From positions 8,246,001-8,310,000 of the forward strand of contig NZ_CP186274.1 in the NCBI RefSeq assembly GCF_049331405.1: 64,000 nt of DNA, written 5' to 3'. This document shows positions 1 through 7,605 of this stretch, in pieces. The position numbers were made by a program, and so were the translations under genes. Below the pieces are notes generated by a model that worked only from the letters and a program-made list of their open reading frames with translations, searched no databases and had not been told where the DNA came from. Within the stretch, counting starts at the first letter, position 1; each line of letters opens with the position of its first letter. Origin of the DNA: PoT sp049331405 (lineage in GTDB: Bacteria; Planctomycetota; Planctomycetia; Isosphaerales; Isosphaeraceae).

Positions 1-1
1 C

Positions 2-2092
2 TACCTCGCGATTATCGCCCTGGTGATCCTGCAGAGTGTGTGGTTGGTCTGGTTCCTGGCCGAGCCCCTCCCGAGCGTCCCCGCGAGCATGGGGGGCGGC
101 AAGGTTCAGCGCTGGATGTTCCTGGCCAGGGCCTTGCCCGAAATCATCCCGGACGTGCGGTTCTCGCAGTCGTACCTCGGCATGGCGCTCGATGAGCTCC
201 GACACGTCGAGTATTTGCCACAGCGCGTCCCGATCCTCCTCGCCGCGACGCTAATCGCGGGCGCGGCGATATCGCTGGGCCAGTCTTTGCTGAGATTGCT
301 GCGACTACGTTCGGTCCTGACCAGGGCCGAACGACTGGCCGTCTCGTATGGCCTCGGCTGCACGGGCCTCGGAATCCTCATGCTGTTCGTAGGCAGGCTC
401 GGACTCCTTTCCCCCTGGCTCATGCGTTCGGGCCTCGGGGCGTTGATGCTCATCGAGTTGGGTTTGAAGGCTCGAGATTGGCGGAGTTCAAAGGGAGTCG
501 CCAACCCACATGATCCGAAACCGAATGCCACGCCCCTGAGCCTCGTCATCAGCCGTGTCGTGAGCTTTGCCGTGGTGGCCGGTCCCTTCGTGATCCTGAT
601 GCTGCTCGGCGCGATGCTGCCGACGATCGACTTCGACGCGATCGAGTATCACGTGCAGGGGCCGAAGGAATATTTCCAGGCCGGGCGCATCTCTTTCTTG
701 CCACATAATGTTTACACGAGCATGCCTTTCAGCGTGGAGATGCTCCACCTACTCGGCATGGAGGTGCTCAACGACTGGTGGTGGGGGGCGCTCGTCGGCC
801 AGGTCATGATCGCGCTTTATGCGCCCGCGGCTGCCGCGATGGTCGCCATCGTCGCTGCGCGGTGGGGCTCGCCGCGAGCAGCCTGGATCGCGGCCATTGT
901 GTACCTGAGCACTCCCTGGATTTATCGGCTTGGCGTCTTGCCTTACGTCGAAGGGCCTCTTTGTTATTACCACGCGGCCCTGATCTGGGCGGCGTCGCGA
1001 GCCTGGGGATTTGCCGAGCCTAGGTTGAGGGATCGTGCCTGGGTCGTCGTAGGCCTCTTCGCGGGAGGGGCCATGGCGTGCAAGTATCCTGCACTGGTCT
1101 CGGCGGTCGTCCCGTTCTGGCTCGTCGCCCTGGCGGCTTCGATCAAGGTTCGATCGCCGAGGGTCGTCCTCGCGTTCATCCTCGGCTGGGGAGTCGTCAT
1201 GGCTCCCTGGCTCGTCAAGAACGTGATCGACACGGGGAATCCCGTCTATCCGCTGGGTTACAGGGTCTTCGGCGGTTCGCACTGGAGCCCGGAACTCGAC
1301 GCCAAGTGGTCCAAGGCCCACGGCCCAAGGGCGATTTTGCTGACGGCCCTCGGTTCTTCGCTCGTCGACGTCGCCGGACGATCCGACTGGCAGTCGCCCC
1401 TTTATCTTGCGCTGGCCCCGCTGGCGTTCCTGAGGACAGGGACGCGACGCGAATCGTTGCTGCTCTGGGGATTCGTCCTGTATTTATTCGCGACGTGGTG
1501 GTTGCTGACCCATCGCCTCGACCGGTTCTGGCTTCCGTTGCTCCCGCCACTCGCGATGCTGGCCGGCTTCGGGGCGGATTGGGTAAGGAGCCGGGTCTGG
1601 ACGACTTGCCTCGGGTTCATCATGGGGCTGGCGATCATCTCGAACCTCGCCTACTCCTCGACGGCCCTCGTAGGACTCAACGAGTGGACGGGGGATCTCG
1701 TCCATCTCAGAACCGACATCCCACGTCGACTCAACCCACCACTCGCCCGCCTGGGAGAGAGCCTCCCGCCGAATTCCAAGGTCCTGCTCGTCGGCCAGGC
1801 GGCGGTGTTCCACCTCGATCGTCCCATCGTGTTCAACACGGTGTTCAATGAGGAGACGATCGAGACCCTGACCCGCGACAAGTCCCCGGGCGAGGTCCGG
1901 AAAGCGCTGACTGAGCGGGGCATCACGCACGTTTACATCGACTGGTTCGAGGTCAACCGGTATCGTTCCCCGGAGAACTACGGCTTCACCGACTATGTCA
2001 CGCCGCAGTTGTTCGCGAAGTTCGTGGCGGACGGGATCCTCGAACCGCTCGAGCCGCTCGGCTCGAAGCAGGACCTTTACAAAGTCCGCTGA
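2..2092 (+). CDS. GT-C type membrane glycosyltransferase (GT39/ArnT-like), 5' partial
   Basis: A polytopic inner-membrane protein of about 696 visible residues. The frame is open from the first bases of the window and already encodes hydrophobic residues before the first possible start (GTG at 23), so the true start lies upstream. About a dozen hydrophobic segments are followed by a soluble C-terminal part of about 150 residues. An early loop contains DFDAIEYHVQGPKEYF, an acidic loop typical of lipid-linked sugar transferases of the GT-C fold, and a YVEGPL motif comes later. Such enzymes move a sugar from a polyprenyl-phosphate donor on the outer face of the membrane. The next gene, 41 bases downstream on the same strand, is a nucleotide-sugar-type epimerase/reductase, which fits a shared role in glycan or glycolipid synthesis. 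Acceptor and donor cannot be read from the sequence. Confidence 0.75.
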   Translation, partial: YLAIIALVILQSVWLVWFLAEPLPSVPASMGGGKVQRWMFLARALPEIIPDVRFSQSYLGMALDELRHVEYLPQRVPILLAATLIAGAAISLGQSLLRLLRLRSVLTRAERLAVSYGLGCTGLGILMLFVGRLGLLSPWLMRSGLGALMLIELGLKARDWRSSKGVANPHDPKPNATPLSLVISRVVSFAVVAGPFVILMLLGAMLPTIDFDAIEYHVQGPKEYFQAGRISFLPHNVYTSMPFSVEMLHLLGMEVLNDWWWGALVGQVMIALYAPAAAAMVAIVAARWGSPRAAWIAAIVYLSTPWIYRLGVLPYVEGPLCYYHAALIWAASRAWGFAEPRLRDRAWVVVGLFAGGAMACKYPALVSAVVPFWLVALAASIKVRSPRVVLAFILGWGVVMAPWLVKNVIDTGNPVYPLGYRVFGGSHWSPELDAKWSKAHGPRAILLTALGSSLVDVAGRSDWQSPLYLALAPLAFLRTGTRRESLLLWGFVLYLFATWWLLTHRLDRFWLPLLPPLAMLAGFGADWVRSRVWTTCLGFIMGLAIISNLAYSSTALVGLNEWTGDLVHLRTDIPRRLNPPLARLGESLPPNSKVLLVGQAAVFHLDRPIVFNTVFNEETIETLTRDKSPGEVRKALTERGITHVYIDWFEVNRYRSPENYGFTDYVTPQLFAKFVADGILEPLEPLGSKQDLYKVR

Positions 2093-2133
2093 TCGAGACG
2101 CGGAATCGCCCGGGACCTGGAGGAATCTCAAGC

Positions 2134-3174
2134 ATGGACGCACTGACGATCGTTACGGGTGGCGCGGGCTTCATCGGGAGCCATTTGGTCGAACAGCTGA
2201 TCACGCTCGGCCGTCGGGTCCGCGTCGTCGAGCGTCCCGGGGCCGACACGTCCCACCTACCCGCGTCGGTCGAGGTCTTCTCGGCCGACATCCGCGATCG
2301 CGCGGCGGTCAAGTCGGCAATGCAAGGAGGACAGTGGGTCTTCCACCTGGCGGCGAACCCGAATCTCTGGGTGCGCGACCGGGCCGACTTCGGCGCCGTC
2401 AATCATGTCGGCACGATCAACGTACTCGACGAGGCTCTCGCGGCCGGGGCCGAACGCGTGCTCCACACGAGCACGGAAAGCATCCTGACCTGCGCGAGGA
2501 AGTCGGGGCCGATCGCCGAGGATGTCGAGGTCACGCTCGACGACGCCGTCGGTCCTTATTGCCGCTCCAAGCTGCTCGCCGAGCGTGAGGCGATGGATCG
2601 GGCTCGTGCTGGCAAACCCATCGTGATCGCCAACCCGACCATGCCTGTCGGCCCCGGCGACCGCGGGCTCTCGCCCCCTTCCCGCCTGATCCGCGACTTC
2701 TGCCTCGGCAAACTCCCCGCTCTGATGGACTGTACGCTCAACCTGATCGACGTGCGCGACGTCGCCGAAGGGCTCCTGCGGACGATGGAGCGAGGCGTCC
2801 CCGGTCGACGCTATTTGCTCGGAGGCGAGAACCTGACCCTGGTCGAACTGCTCGGGAGCCTCTCGCAAGCCACGGGCGTCCCCGTCCCGAAGTGGCGCGT
2901 CCCCTACCCTGTCGGGCTCCTCGTCGCTTACATCAGCGAATTCCTATCCGATCATGTCACGGGCACGCCCCCCAAGGCCACAATGACGGGGGTCCGGCTC
3001 ACTCGACGGACCATGCACTTCGACGCATCTCGGAGCCTCGAGGCCCTCGGACTGGTGCCTCGCCCCGTCCGCGTCTCACTCGAAGACGCCGTGGACTGGC
3101 TGCGTCAATCCGGGCAGATCCCGCCAGCCTCTCGATTGTTGCTCGAAGGGTCCAGGCAACGTTTGGCGTCTTGA
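2134..3174 (+). CDS. NAD(P)-dependent epimerase/dehydratase, extended SDR (HpnA-like)
   Basis: A 346-residue extended short-chain dehydrogenase/reductase. The N-terminal Rossmann motif TGGAGFIGSH is at residues 8-17 and the catalytic pair Y142xxxK146 (YCRSK) is present, with S113-T114 upstream as the likely third catalytic position. The segment NPTMPVGPGDRG resembles the substrate loop of the hopanoid-associated sugar epimerases (HpnA) and dihydroflavonol-reductase-like enzymes. The start is well supported: GGAGGAA lies nine bases before the ATG. It follows a membrane glycosyltransferase by 41 bases and is probably cotranscribed with it. Planctomycetes make hopanoids, but no other hopanoid gene is visible here, so the HpnA role is an inference from similarity; a general nucleotide-sugar epimerase is the alternative. 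Confidence 0.85.
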   Translation: MDALTIVTGGAGFIGSHLVEQLITLGRRVRVVERPGADTSHLPASVEVFSADIRDRAAVKSAMQGGQWVFHLAANPNLWVRDRADFGAVNHVGTINVLDEALAAGAERVLHTSTESILTCARKSGPIAEDVEVTLDDAVGPYCRSKLLAEREAMDRARAGKPIVIANPTMPVGPGDRGLSPPSRLIRDFCLGKLPALMDCTLNLIDVRDVAEGLLRTMERGVPGRRYLLGGENLTLVELLGSLSQATGVPVPKWRVPYPVGLLVAYISEFLSDHVTGTPPKATMTGVRLTRRTMHFDASRSLEALGLVPRPVRVSLEDAVDWLRQSGQIPPASRLLLEGSRQRLAS

Positions 3175-3359
3175 ACCGGTTCGAAATGGCCGGGGTTGGC
3201 CATCCCGCTATGACCAAGACAGCCCGAACTCGCGAGCGAGAGTTTGTTGTGAAATGCTGGGAAGGCCGGGATCGTCGCGTCGATACCCTATATTCACAGC
3301 TCAGGGCGATCTTGCTTTCCACAGCCATTTCGTTCTAGATTCCCTGGCGGTTTTGTCCT

Positions 3360-3365
3360 TATAAT
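3360..3365 (+). promoter_or_regulatory. Possible -10 element upstream of the FHA pair
   Basis: A perfect TATAAT lies 75 bases before the likely ATG of the first FHA gene. No good -35 hexamer is seen at the normal distance, so this is only a candidate. Confidence 0.3.
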
Positions 3366-3439
3366 GAGTGGCGCGGAAGGCTCGCTACCGGGCGACAATA
3401 ATCCTTGTGTCGTCAATGATTTCGGTGCAGGACTCGACC

Positions 3440-3997
3440 ATGCCCGCACGCCTGGTGGCACTCGAAGAGGGGGCGGATATACCACTCAACCAGACCATGG
3501 TCGTGGTGGGTCGTCATCCTCAATGCGACGCTCGACTCGAGTCCCTCCGCGTCTCGCGTCACCATTGCTGCATGACCCAGGACAAGGGCGAAGTCGTCGT
3601 CCGCGACCTGGGCAGCACGAATGGGATCCGGATCAACGGGCAGCGAGTAGAGTCGGGGCGTCTTCGCCCCGGCGACGAATTGGCCATTGCCCACATCCGA
3701 TATCGCTTCGAGAGCGGGCAATCCCACGAAGTGACCCTGATCGACGACAACACCGAGGATCGGAGTTCCGACGCGAAGTCGTCAAGTCAGCTCATCGGGG
3801 CGAATCTCATAAACGGGGACTTCTCGATCTCCGGATCGGCCTCCTCGGATGGTGAGAACCCCCTTGCGGCAGCCGTCCGCGAGATGTTACCCGCAGGCGT
3901 GGCCAGCAAGTGCCGGATCAAGGTGATCGTTCAACTGCCCGAAGAGGAAGATGAGTCGGAGAAACTCGACGCATGTCGCCCCAATTCATCCCCCTGA
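3440..3997 (+). CDS. FHA domain protein
   Basis: A 185-residue soluble protein with one forkhead-associated domain (about residues 5-90) carrying the phosphothreonine-binding signature: GRHPQCD, then VSRHH, then LGSTNGIRING. FHA domains read phosphothreonine laid down by Ser/Thr kinases, and two such kinases lie elsewhere in this window. The C-terminal half is acidic and low in predicted structure. I chose the ATG at 3440 because the domain begins directly after it; a GTG at 3368 would add 24 residues of non-conserved sequence. The end overlaps the start of a second FHA gene by 25 bases, so the two are probably translationally coupled. Confidence 0.85.
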   Translation: MPARLVALEEGADIPLNQTMVVVGRHPQCDARLESLRVSRHHCCMTQDKGEVVVRDLGSTNGIRINGQRVESGRLRPGDELAIAHIRYRFESGQSHEVTLIDDNTEDRSSDAKSSSQLIGANLINGDFSISGSASSDGENPLAAAVREMLPAGVASKCRIKVIVQLPEEEDESEKLDACRPNSSP

Positions 3998-4368
3998 GTG
4001 CGGGCCCTTTCCCGGCGATCTCGCTGCAACGCCCCGTGCTGCTCATCGGCCGGCATCCCGAGTGCGACGTCCGGCTCGACCTTTCGAAGATCTCCCGACG
4101 CCACTGCTGCATCGCGCTCGCGTATGATCGGATCCTGATCCGAGACCTGGGCAGCCGCAACGGAGTCCGCGTCAACGGCCGCCCCGTGGACGAGGCCCTC
4201 CTGAATCACGGCGACGAGGTCGCCATCGGGCCACTTATCTATCGCCTGGAAAACCTCCCGGTCGCCGCGCTCGCCCCGAGCCCCTCTCGCCCACCGCTTC
4301 CGCCTCTCCCCAGCTCGGCCAACGGCAGTCCGTCGGAGAGCGACGAGGACTTGATCCCGCTCGACTGA
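3973..4368 (+). CDS. FHA domain protein, second of a pair
   Basis: A 131-residue protein that is almost entirely one FHA domain: GRHPECDVRL, ISRRHCC and LGSRNGVRVNG are the phosphopeptide-binding loops. A proline-rich acidic tail of about 35 residues follows. Its ATG lies inside the preceding FHA gene (25-base overlap), and the two domains are clearly related (shared GRHPxCD, RHCC and RDLGS), which suggests tandem duplication. The partner kinase is not known. A small inverted repeat just after the stop (4365-4370 with 4385-4390) lacks a T tract and is not a convincing terminator. Confidence 0.85.
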   Translation: MSPQFIPLSAGPFPAISLQRPVLLIGRHPECDVRLDLSKISRRHCCIALAYDRILIRDLGSRNGVRVNGRPVDEALLNHGDEVAIGPLIYRLENLPVAALAPSPSRPPLPPLPSSANGSPSESDEDLIPLD

Positions 4369-4633
4369 GCGACGAAACGTCTTGGCTCAGGTCATCACGC
4401 CTTCCGATTCCTCATGAGTCGATTCCGCGAGGATCGGCCTCGGCTTTGCATTATTTTTCAAATTCAGAGCAAGCCTAACTCAGATCACTCCTTACGTATG
4501 AGAGCGAGAATGCCGCGAGGGGAAATTTGTTGCGTCAGCGAGACCTGGCGGTGTGCGAGTATCCTCGCGAATAGTCAGTTTGGAAACGTGCTATTTTCCC
4601 TGGAACACCGTAGGTACCCAGATACGAACGTTC

Positions 4634-4639
4634 TATAAT
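4634..4639 (+). promoter_or_regulatory. Possible -10 element for the secreted protein at 4732
   Basis: A perfect TATAAT about 95 bases before the ATG, in an AT-rich stretch. There is no clear -35 at the usual spacing. If real, transcription starts near 4646 and the leader includes the hairpin at 4691-4711. Confidence 0.4.
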
Positions 4640-4690
4640 CAAAAAGAGTACGGGGCGGCTCTCGGATCGAATTCACGAGATTGCAACGAG

Positions 4691-4711
4691 GAGAATCCGT
4701 TTCGGATTCTC
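4691..4711 (+). promoter_or_regulatory. 5'-leader hairpin just before the ribosome binding site
   Basis: A perfect 9-bp stem (GAGAATCCG / CGGATTCTC) with a TTT loop. It ends about six bases before the strong Shine-Dalgarno AAGAGGAGG (4716-4724) of the following gene. It is not followed by a T run, so an mRNA-stability or translation-control element is more likely than a terminator. Confidence 0.6.
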
Positions 4712-4731
4712 CCAATAAGAGGAGGTCGTCG

Positions 4732-5835
4732 ATGCCACGAGGTTATCGCTTTGCTCTCGGGGTCGCGTTCGCACTCGCGATCCCCGCGTCGGAAGTCCAG
4801 GCTCAGTATTACCCGGGCTATGGCGGCTATGGCTGGGGTGGTTGGGGAGGTGGCGGCGGTGCCACGGTGCAGGGGGATATCGCGCGCGGGCTTGGTTTCT
4901 ACAACATCGGCGCGGGCGAATACAACCTCAAGACGGCCGAGGCGGATTCGATCAACGTCGACACAGTCACCCGCTGGAACCAGTACCTCTGGCTCTCGCA
5001 GCAAGAGGCCAATCGCCGCGAATACCTCCGCATGGCGCAGCGGCAGAAGATGAACCAGGCGGCCACCGATAGCATCTATCGTCGCCTGCGTGACAATCCC
5101 ACCCCGAGCGACGTCCATAACGGCGACGCCCTCAACGTCGTCCTCGACCAGCTCACCGACCCCCGGATCCACTCCTCCGCCCTTCGGACCGCGAACGACG
5201 CTGTCTCAAGCGACATCATCGACGACATCCCGTTCGAGAACGGTAGCGAGGCCGTCGCCCTCAGCCTGAACGAGCTGACCGGCAAGACCGCCTGGCCGAA
5301 CGCCCTCCAGACCGATCAGTACGCCCAGGACCGCGATGACTGGGCGAAGGCGCTCGAGCAGGCCCTGGCCGAGAATGATCGCGACGAGCGGATCTCGGGC
5401 AAGACCCTCAGCACGATCCGCGGCATCGCCACCCGGATCAAGAACAAGCTCGAGTCGAACCTCCCCGAGGATCCGACCGATCGCGGCGAAGCCCGCAACT
5501 ACGTCAAGACGATGCTCGGACTCTCGCGGATGCTCGGCAATCCCCGCGTCGACAAGGCCCTCGCGGCCCTCGAGCATCACCCCAAGACGACCCTCGGCGG
5601 CCTGCTCGGCTTCATGCAGACCTATAACCTCCGATTCGGACCCGCCAAGACCCCCGAACAGCGCGGGATCTACGACGACCTCTTCGGCAAGCTGACTGCC
5701 CAGCGGGATCGCGTCCTCAAGGAAACCGGCATCGATGACGCCGGTGCCCCGGTCAAGGCGAGCGGCCATCCGACCGACTTCTTCCAGGGTATGAAGACCG
5801 AGCACCTGGAAGACAAGACCCCCGCGAACAACTGA
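4732..5835 (+). CDS. Secreted protein of unknown function
   Basis: A 367-residue protein with a clear Sec signal peptide (residues 1-22, ending near VQA|QYY). A short tyrosine/glycine/tryptophan-rich segment follows (YPGYGGYGWGGWGGGGG, about residues 25-42), and the rest is a mostly helical body of about 320 residues. The ATG at 4732 is preceded by GGAGG at good spacing; the upstream TTG at 4681 is not needed. No enzyme motif is seen. It ends with a strong terminator and probably forms its own transcript. Similar Gly/Tyr-rich exported proteins are common in planctomycetes, but I do not recognise a named family. Confidence 0.75.
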   Translation: MPRGYRFALGVAFALAIPASEVQAQYYPGYGGYGWGGWGGGGGATVQGDIARGLGFYNIGAGEYNLKTAEADSINVDTVTRWNQYLWLSQQEANRREYLRMAQRQKMNQAATDSIYRRLRDNPTPSDVHNGDALNVVLDQLTDPRIHSSALRTANDAVSSDIIDDIPFENGSEAVALSLNELTGKTAWPNALQTDQYAQDRDDWAKALEQALAENDRDERISGKTLSTIRGIATRIKNKLESNLPEDPTDRGEARNYVKTMLGLSRMLGNPRVDKALAALEHHPKTTLGGLLGFMQTYNLRFGPAKTPEQRGIYDDLFGKLTAQRDRVLKETGIDDAGAPVKASGHPTDFFQGMKTEHLEDKTPANN

Positions 5836-5883
5836 GATTCTTACATTTCCGGTCGCAGGTCGACCGGGGTCTGGATGAATGAC

Positions 5884-5933
5884 AAGGACCTCTCGCCCCC
5901 GAGCCGAAAAGCCGGGAGGCGAGAGGTCCTTTT
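5884..5933 (+). terminator. Strong rho-independent terminator, bidirectional
   Basis: A perfect 12-bp stem (GGACCTCTCGCC / GGCGAGAGGTCC) flanked by AA and TTTT. It lies between the plus-strand secreted protein (stop 5835) and the minus-strand WD40 gene (stop 5967) and can serve both. Confidence 0.9.
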
Positions 5934-5966
5934 GCTTGGGTCTCCCCAATGCTCGCCCGGAGGTCA

Positions 5967-7106
5967 TCAGCCCTGAACTTCGCGTGAGGCGATACGAACT
6001 CCGCCGCTCGCCCGGCGCATCTGCCAAAGCCCTACGACGCCATCGGCACCGCCTGAGATCAACCAATCGCCATCGGGAGAGTAGGACAGGGCCCAGACCC
6101 ATCCATCGCTCGAATGCAGCCGCTTGAGCATCGTCCCTGTCGCGACATCCCAGATTCGGAAGTTATTGGACGCCCCCGCCGTGGTCAGCGTCGTCCCTTC
6201 CGATGCGAAATCCAACTTCTTGACTCCTCGGTCCTCGACACGGATCGTCTTCTGGAGATCCCCCGTCGAGAGATCCCAGAGCTTGACCTCGTCCTCGAGG
6301 CATGTCGCCGTCGCGAGCAAAGCGCCATCGGGCGAGACCGCCAGGGCGTCGATCGGAGTGGAATGAACTTGCCAGACCCCGCGAGTCGTGCCCGCTTCGA
6401 CGTCGCAGACGCGGACGCTTCCGTCCCCCCTCCCGACGATGAGAGTCTTCCCGTCGGGCGCATACGTCATCGACACAAGCCTGGTATCAAGCGACGACGA
6501 TCCGGGGACGCTATTCTCGTCGGCGAGCACTCTTCGAGGCCTCTGCGTATTGAGGTCCCAGAGTGTGATGTCCCCTTCCGAATCCCCAGTCGCCAGGGAA
6601 TCGCCGCGAGGGTCGAACGCGAGGTGGCGAACGAGGCGCGGCGATTCGAGCGAGTAGAGGAGCGACCCCGAAGCCGGGTCATACAGGTTCACGTCGTGGT
6701 TCGTGTGTGTCGTGGCGAGTAGCCTTCCGTCCGGGGAGAAAGCCAGGTTCCGCGTCGAGATCTCCTGGGGGACGATCCGAACGCGTCCCGAGAAGACGTC
6801 CCAGAGCTTGAGCGAGCCGTCGCTGCCGGCGATCGCCACGGTCCGCCCATCCGCCGAGAAGGATGTCCCGAGGATGAGCCCGTCGCAAGCTTTGATCGAC
6901 CGATCGGCGTCGAGCCTGGTCGACTCCGACTCGAGCTTATCCCGTTTTGTCTGGACCCCGGAGATCGCCGCGGCCAGCATGAGCAGGCAGGCAAAGACGC
7001 CCGGCGTGATCACCCCAACCTGGATGAACCTGGCGGCTTGCCTCGGCCGGCCGGGCTCGATTTCCGGCTCGAACTCTTCCGCGGACCCCATCGCCTGCCG
7101 CCACAT
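5967..7106 (-). CDS. Membrane-anchored WD40 repeat protein
   Basis: A 379-residue protein with a short N-terminal tail, one membrane segment (about residues 28-48, VGVITPGVFACLLMLAAAI) and seven WD40 repeats, each with an SPDG-like turn and a LWD-like end (for example DGSLKLWDVFSG, DITLWDLNT, EVKLWDLSTG). Seven repeats make one closed beta-propeller, a protein-interaction platform. The fourth repeat ends VCD and the seventh LWQ, so some blades are degenerate. The ATG at 7106 has CAGGAG upstream; the longer frame starting at 7196 has no support. The topology places the propeller outside the cytoplasm if the N-terminus is inside. Partners are unknown. Confidence 0.85.
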   Translation of the reverse strand: MWRQAMGSAEEFEPEIEPGRPRQAARFIQVGVITPGVFACLLMLAAAISGVQTKRDKLESESTRLDADRSIKACDGLILGTSFSADGRTVAIAGSDGSLKLWDVFSGRVRIVPQEISTRNLAFSPDGRLLATTHTNHDVNLYDPASGSLLYSLESPRLVRHLAFDPRGDSLATGDSEGDITLWDLNTQRPRRVLADENSVPGSSSLDTRLVSMTYAPDGKTLIVGRGDGSVRVCDVEAGTTRGVWQVHSTPIDALAVSPDGALLATATCLEDEVKLWDLSTGDLQKTIRVEDRGVKKLDFASEGTTLTTAGASNNFRIWDVATGTMLKRLHSSDGWVWALSYSPDGDWLISGGADGVVGLWQMRRASGGVRIASREVQG

Positions 7107-7605
7107 GATTGAAGCTCCTGGAATCGGTCCTGCGTCGCAAACCGATCTGGTAGGGACTCTCCGCGCGGACGAAGTCCCAGCTTGTGGAGCGAGCACAACA
7201 CCTCGCTCACAGCCATATCGCAGTCACGACCCGCATCCTCACTTACATTCGTGAGGGACGAGACTTTATTCAATCGAATCGCTAATGTCGACACGCTTCG
7301 TCGCGGCAACGATACCGTGACTTCTTAACACAACAAATGTGTCAATCCAAGACAGTTTTAATCCCGACTCCACACGCTTCGGGCTTGACATGCCGAGCCC
7401 GCGAAGCAACTGCACACCACATCCGATCTCATCAAGTGATCTTTTCTGGATTTCAGTTCGTGGATCCCCAATCACCTGGGGTCGCCTGTGGCACCGACGA
7501 AAAAAGGGCGGCCCCTGAGTCATAGGTGGCCGCCCTCGTGGTTTTCTTGCTCGGTCAGGGCAGATTTCGACGGATTGCGCTGAAGCCAGACTGATCGACC
7601 TGAAC
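7107..7605. other. Intergenic region without a gene
   Basis: About 500 bases between two minus-strand genes. It holds the terminator of the DUF885 gene (7499-7535) and presumably the promoter of the WD40 gene. I see no conserved small gene or RNA in it. Confidence 0.6.
7499..7535 (-). terminator. Rho-independent terminator after the DUF885 gene
   Basis: An 8-bp GC stem (GGGCGGCC / GGCCGCCC) followed on the minus strand by a run of T (the plus strand shows AAAAAAA before the stem). Confidence 0.85.

Larger units (their letters stand above)
4369..4731. other. Intergenic region, AT-richer, with promoter and leader
   Basis: This 363-base stretch has no credible gene. It is richer in A and T than its surroundings and holds the likely promoter and 5' leader of the secreted protein that follows, including a -10-like TATAAT at 4634 and a perfect hairpin at 4691-4711. 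Confidence 0.6.
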
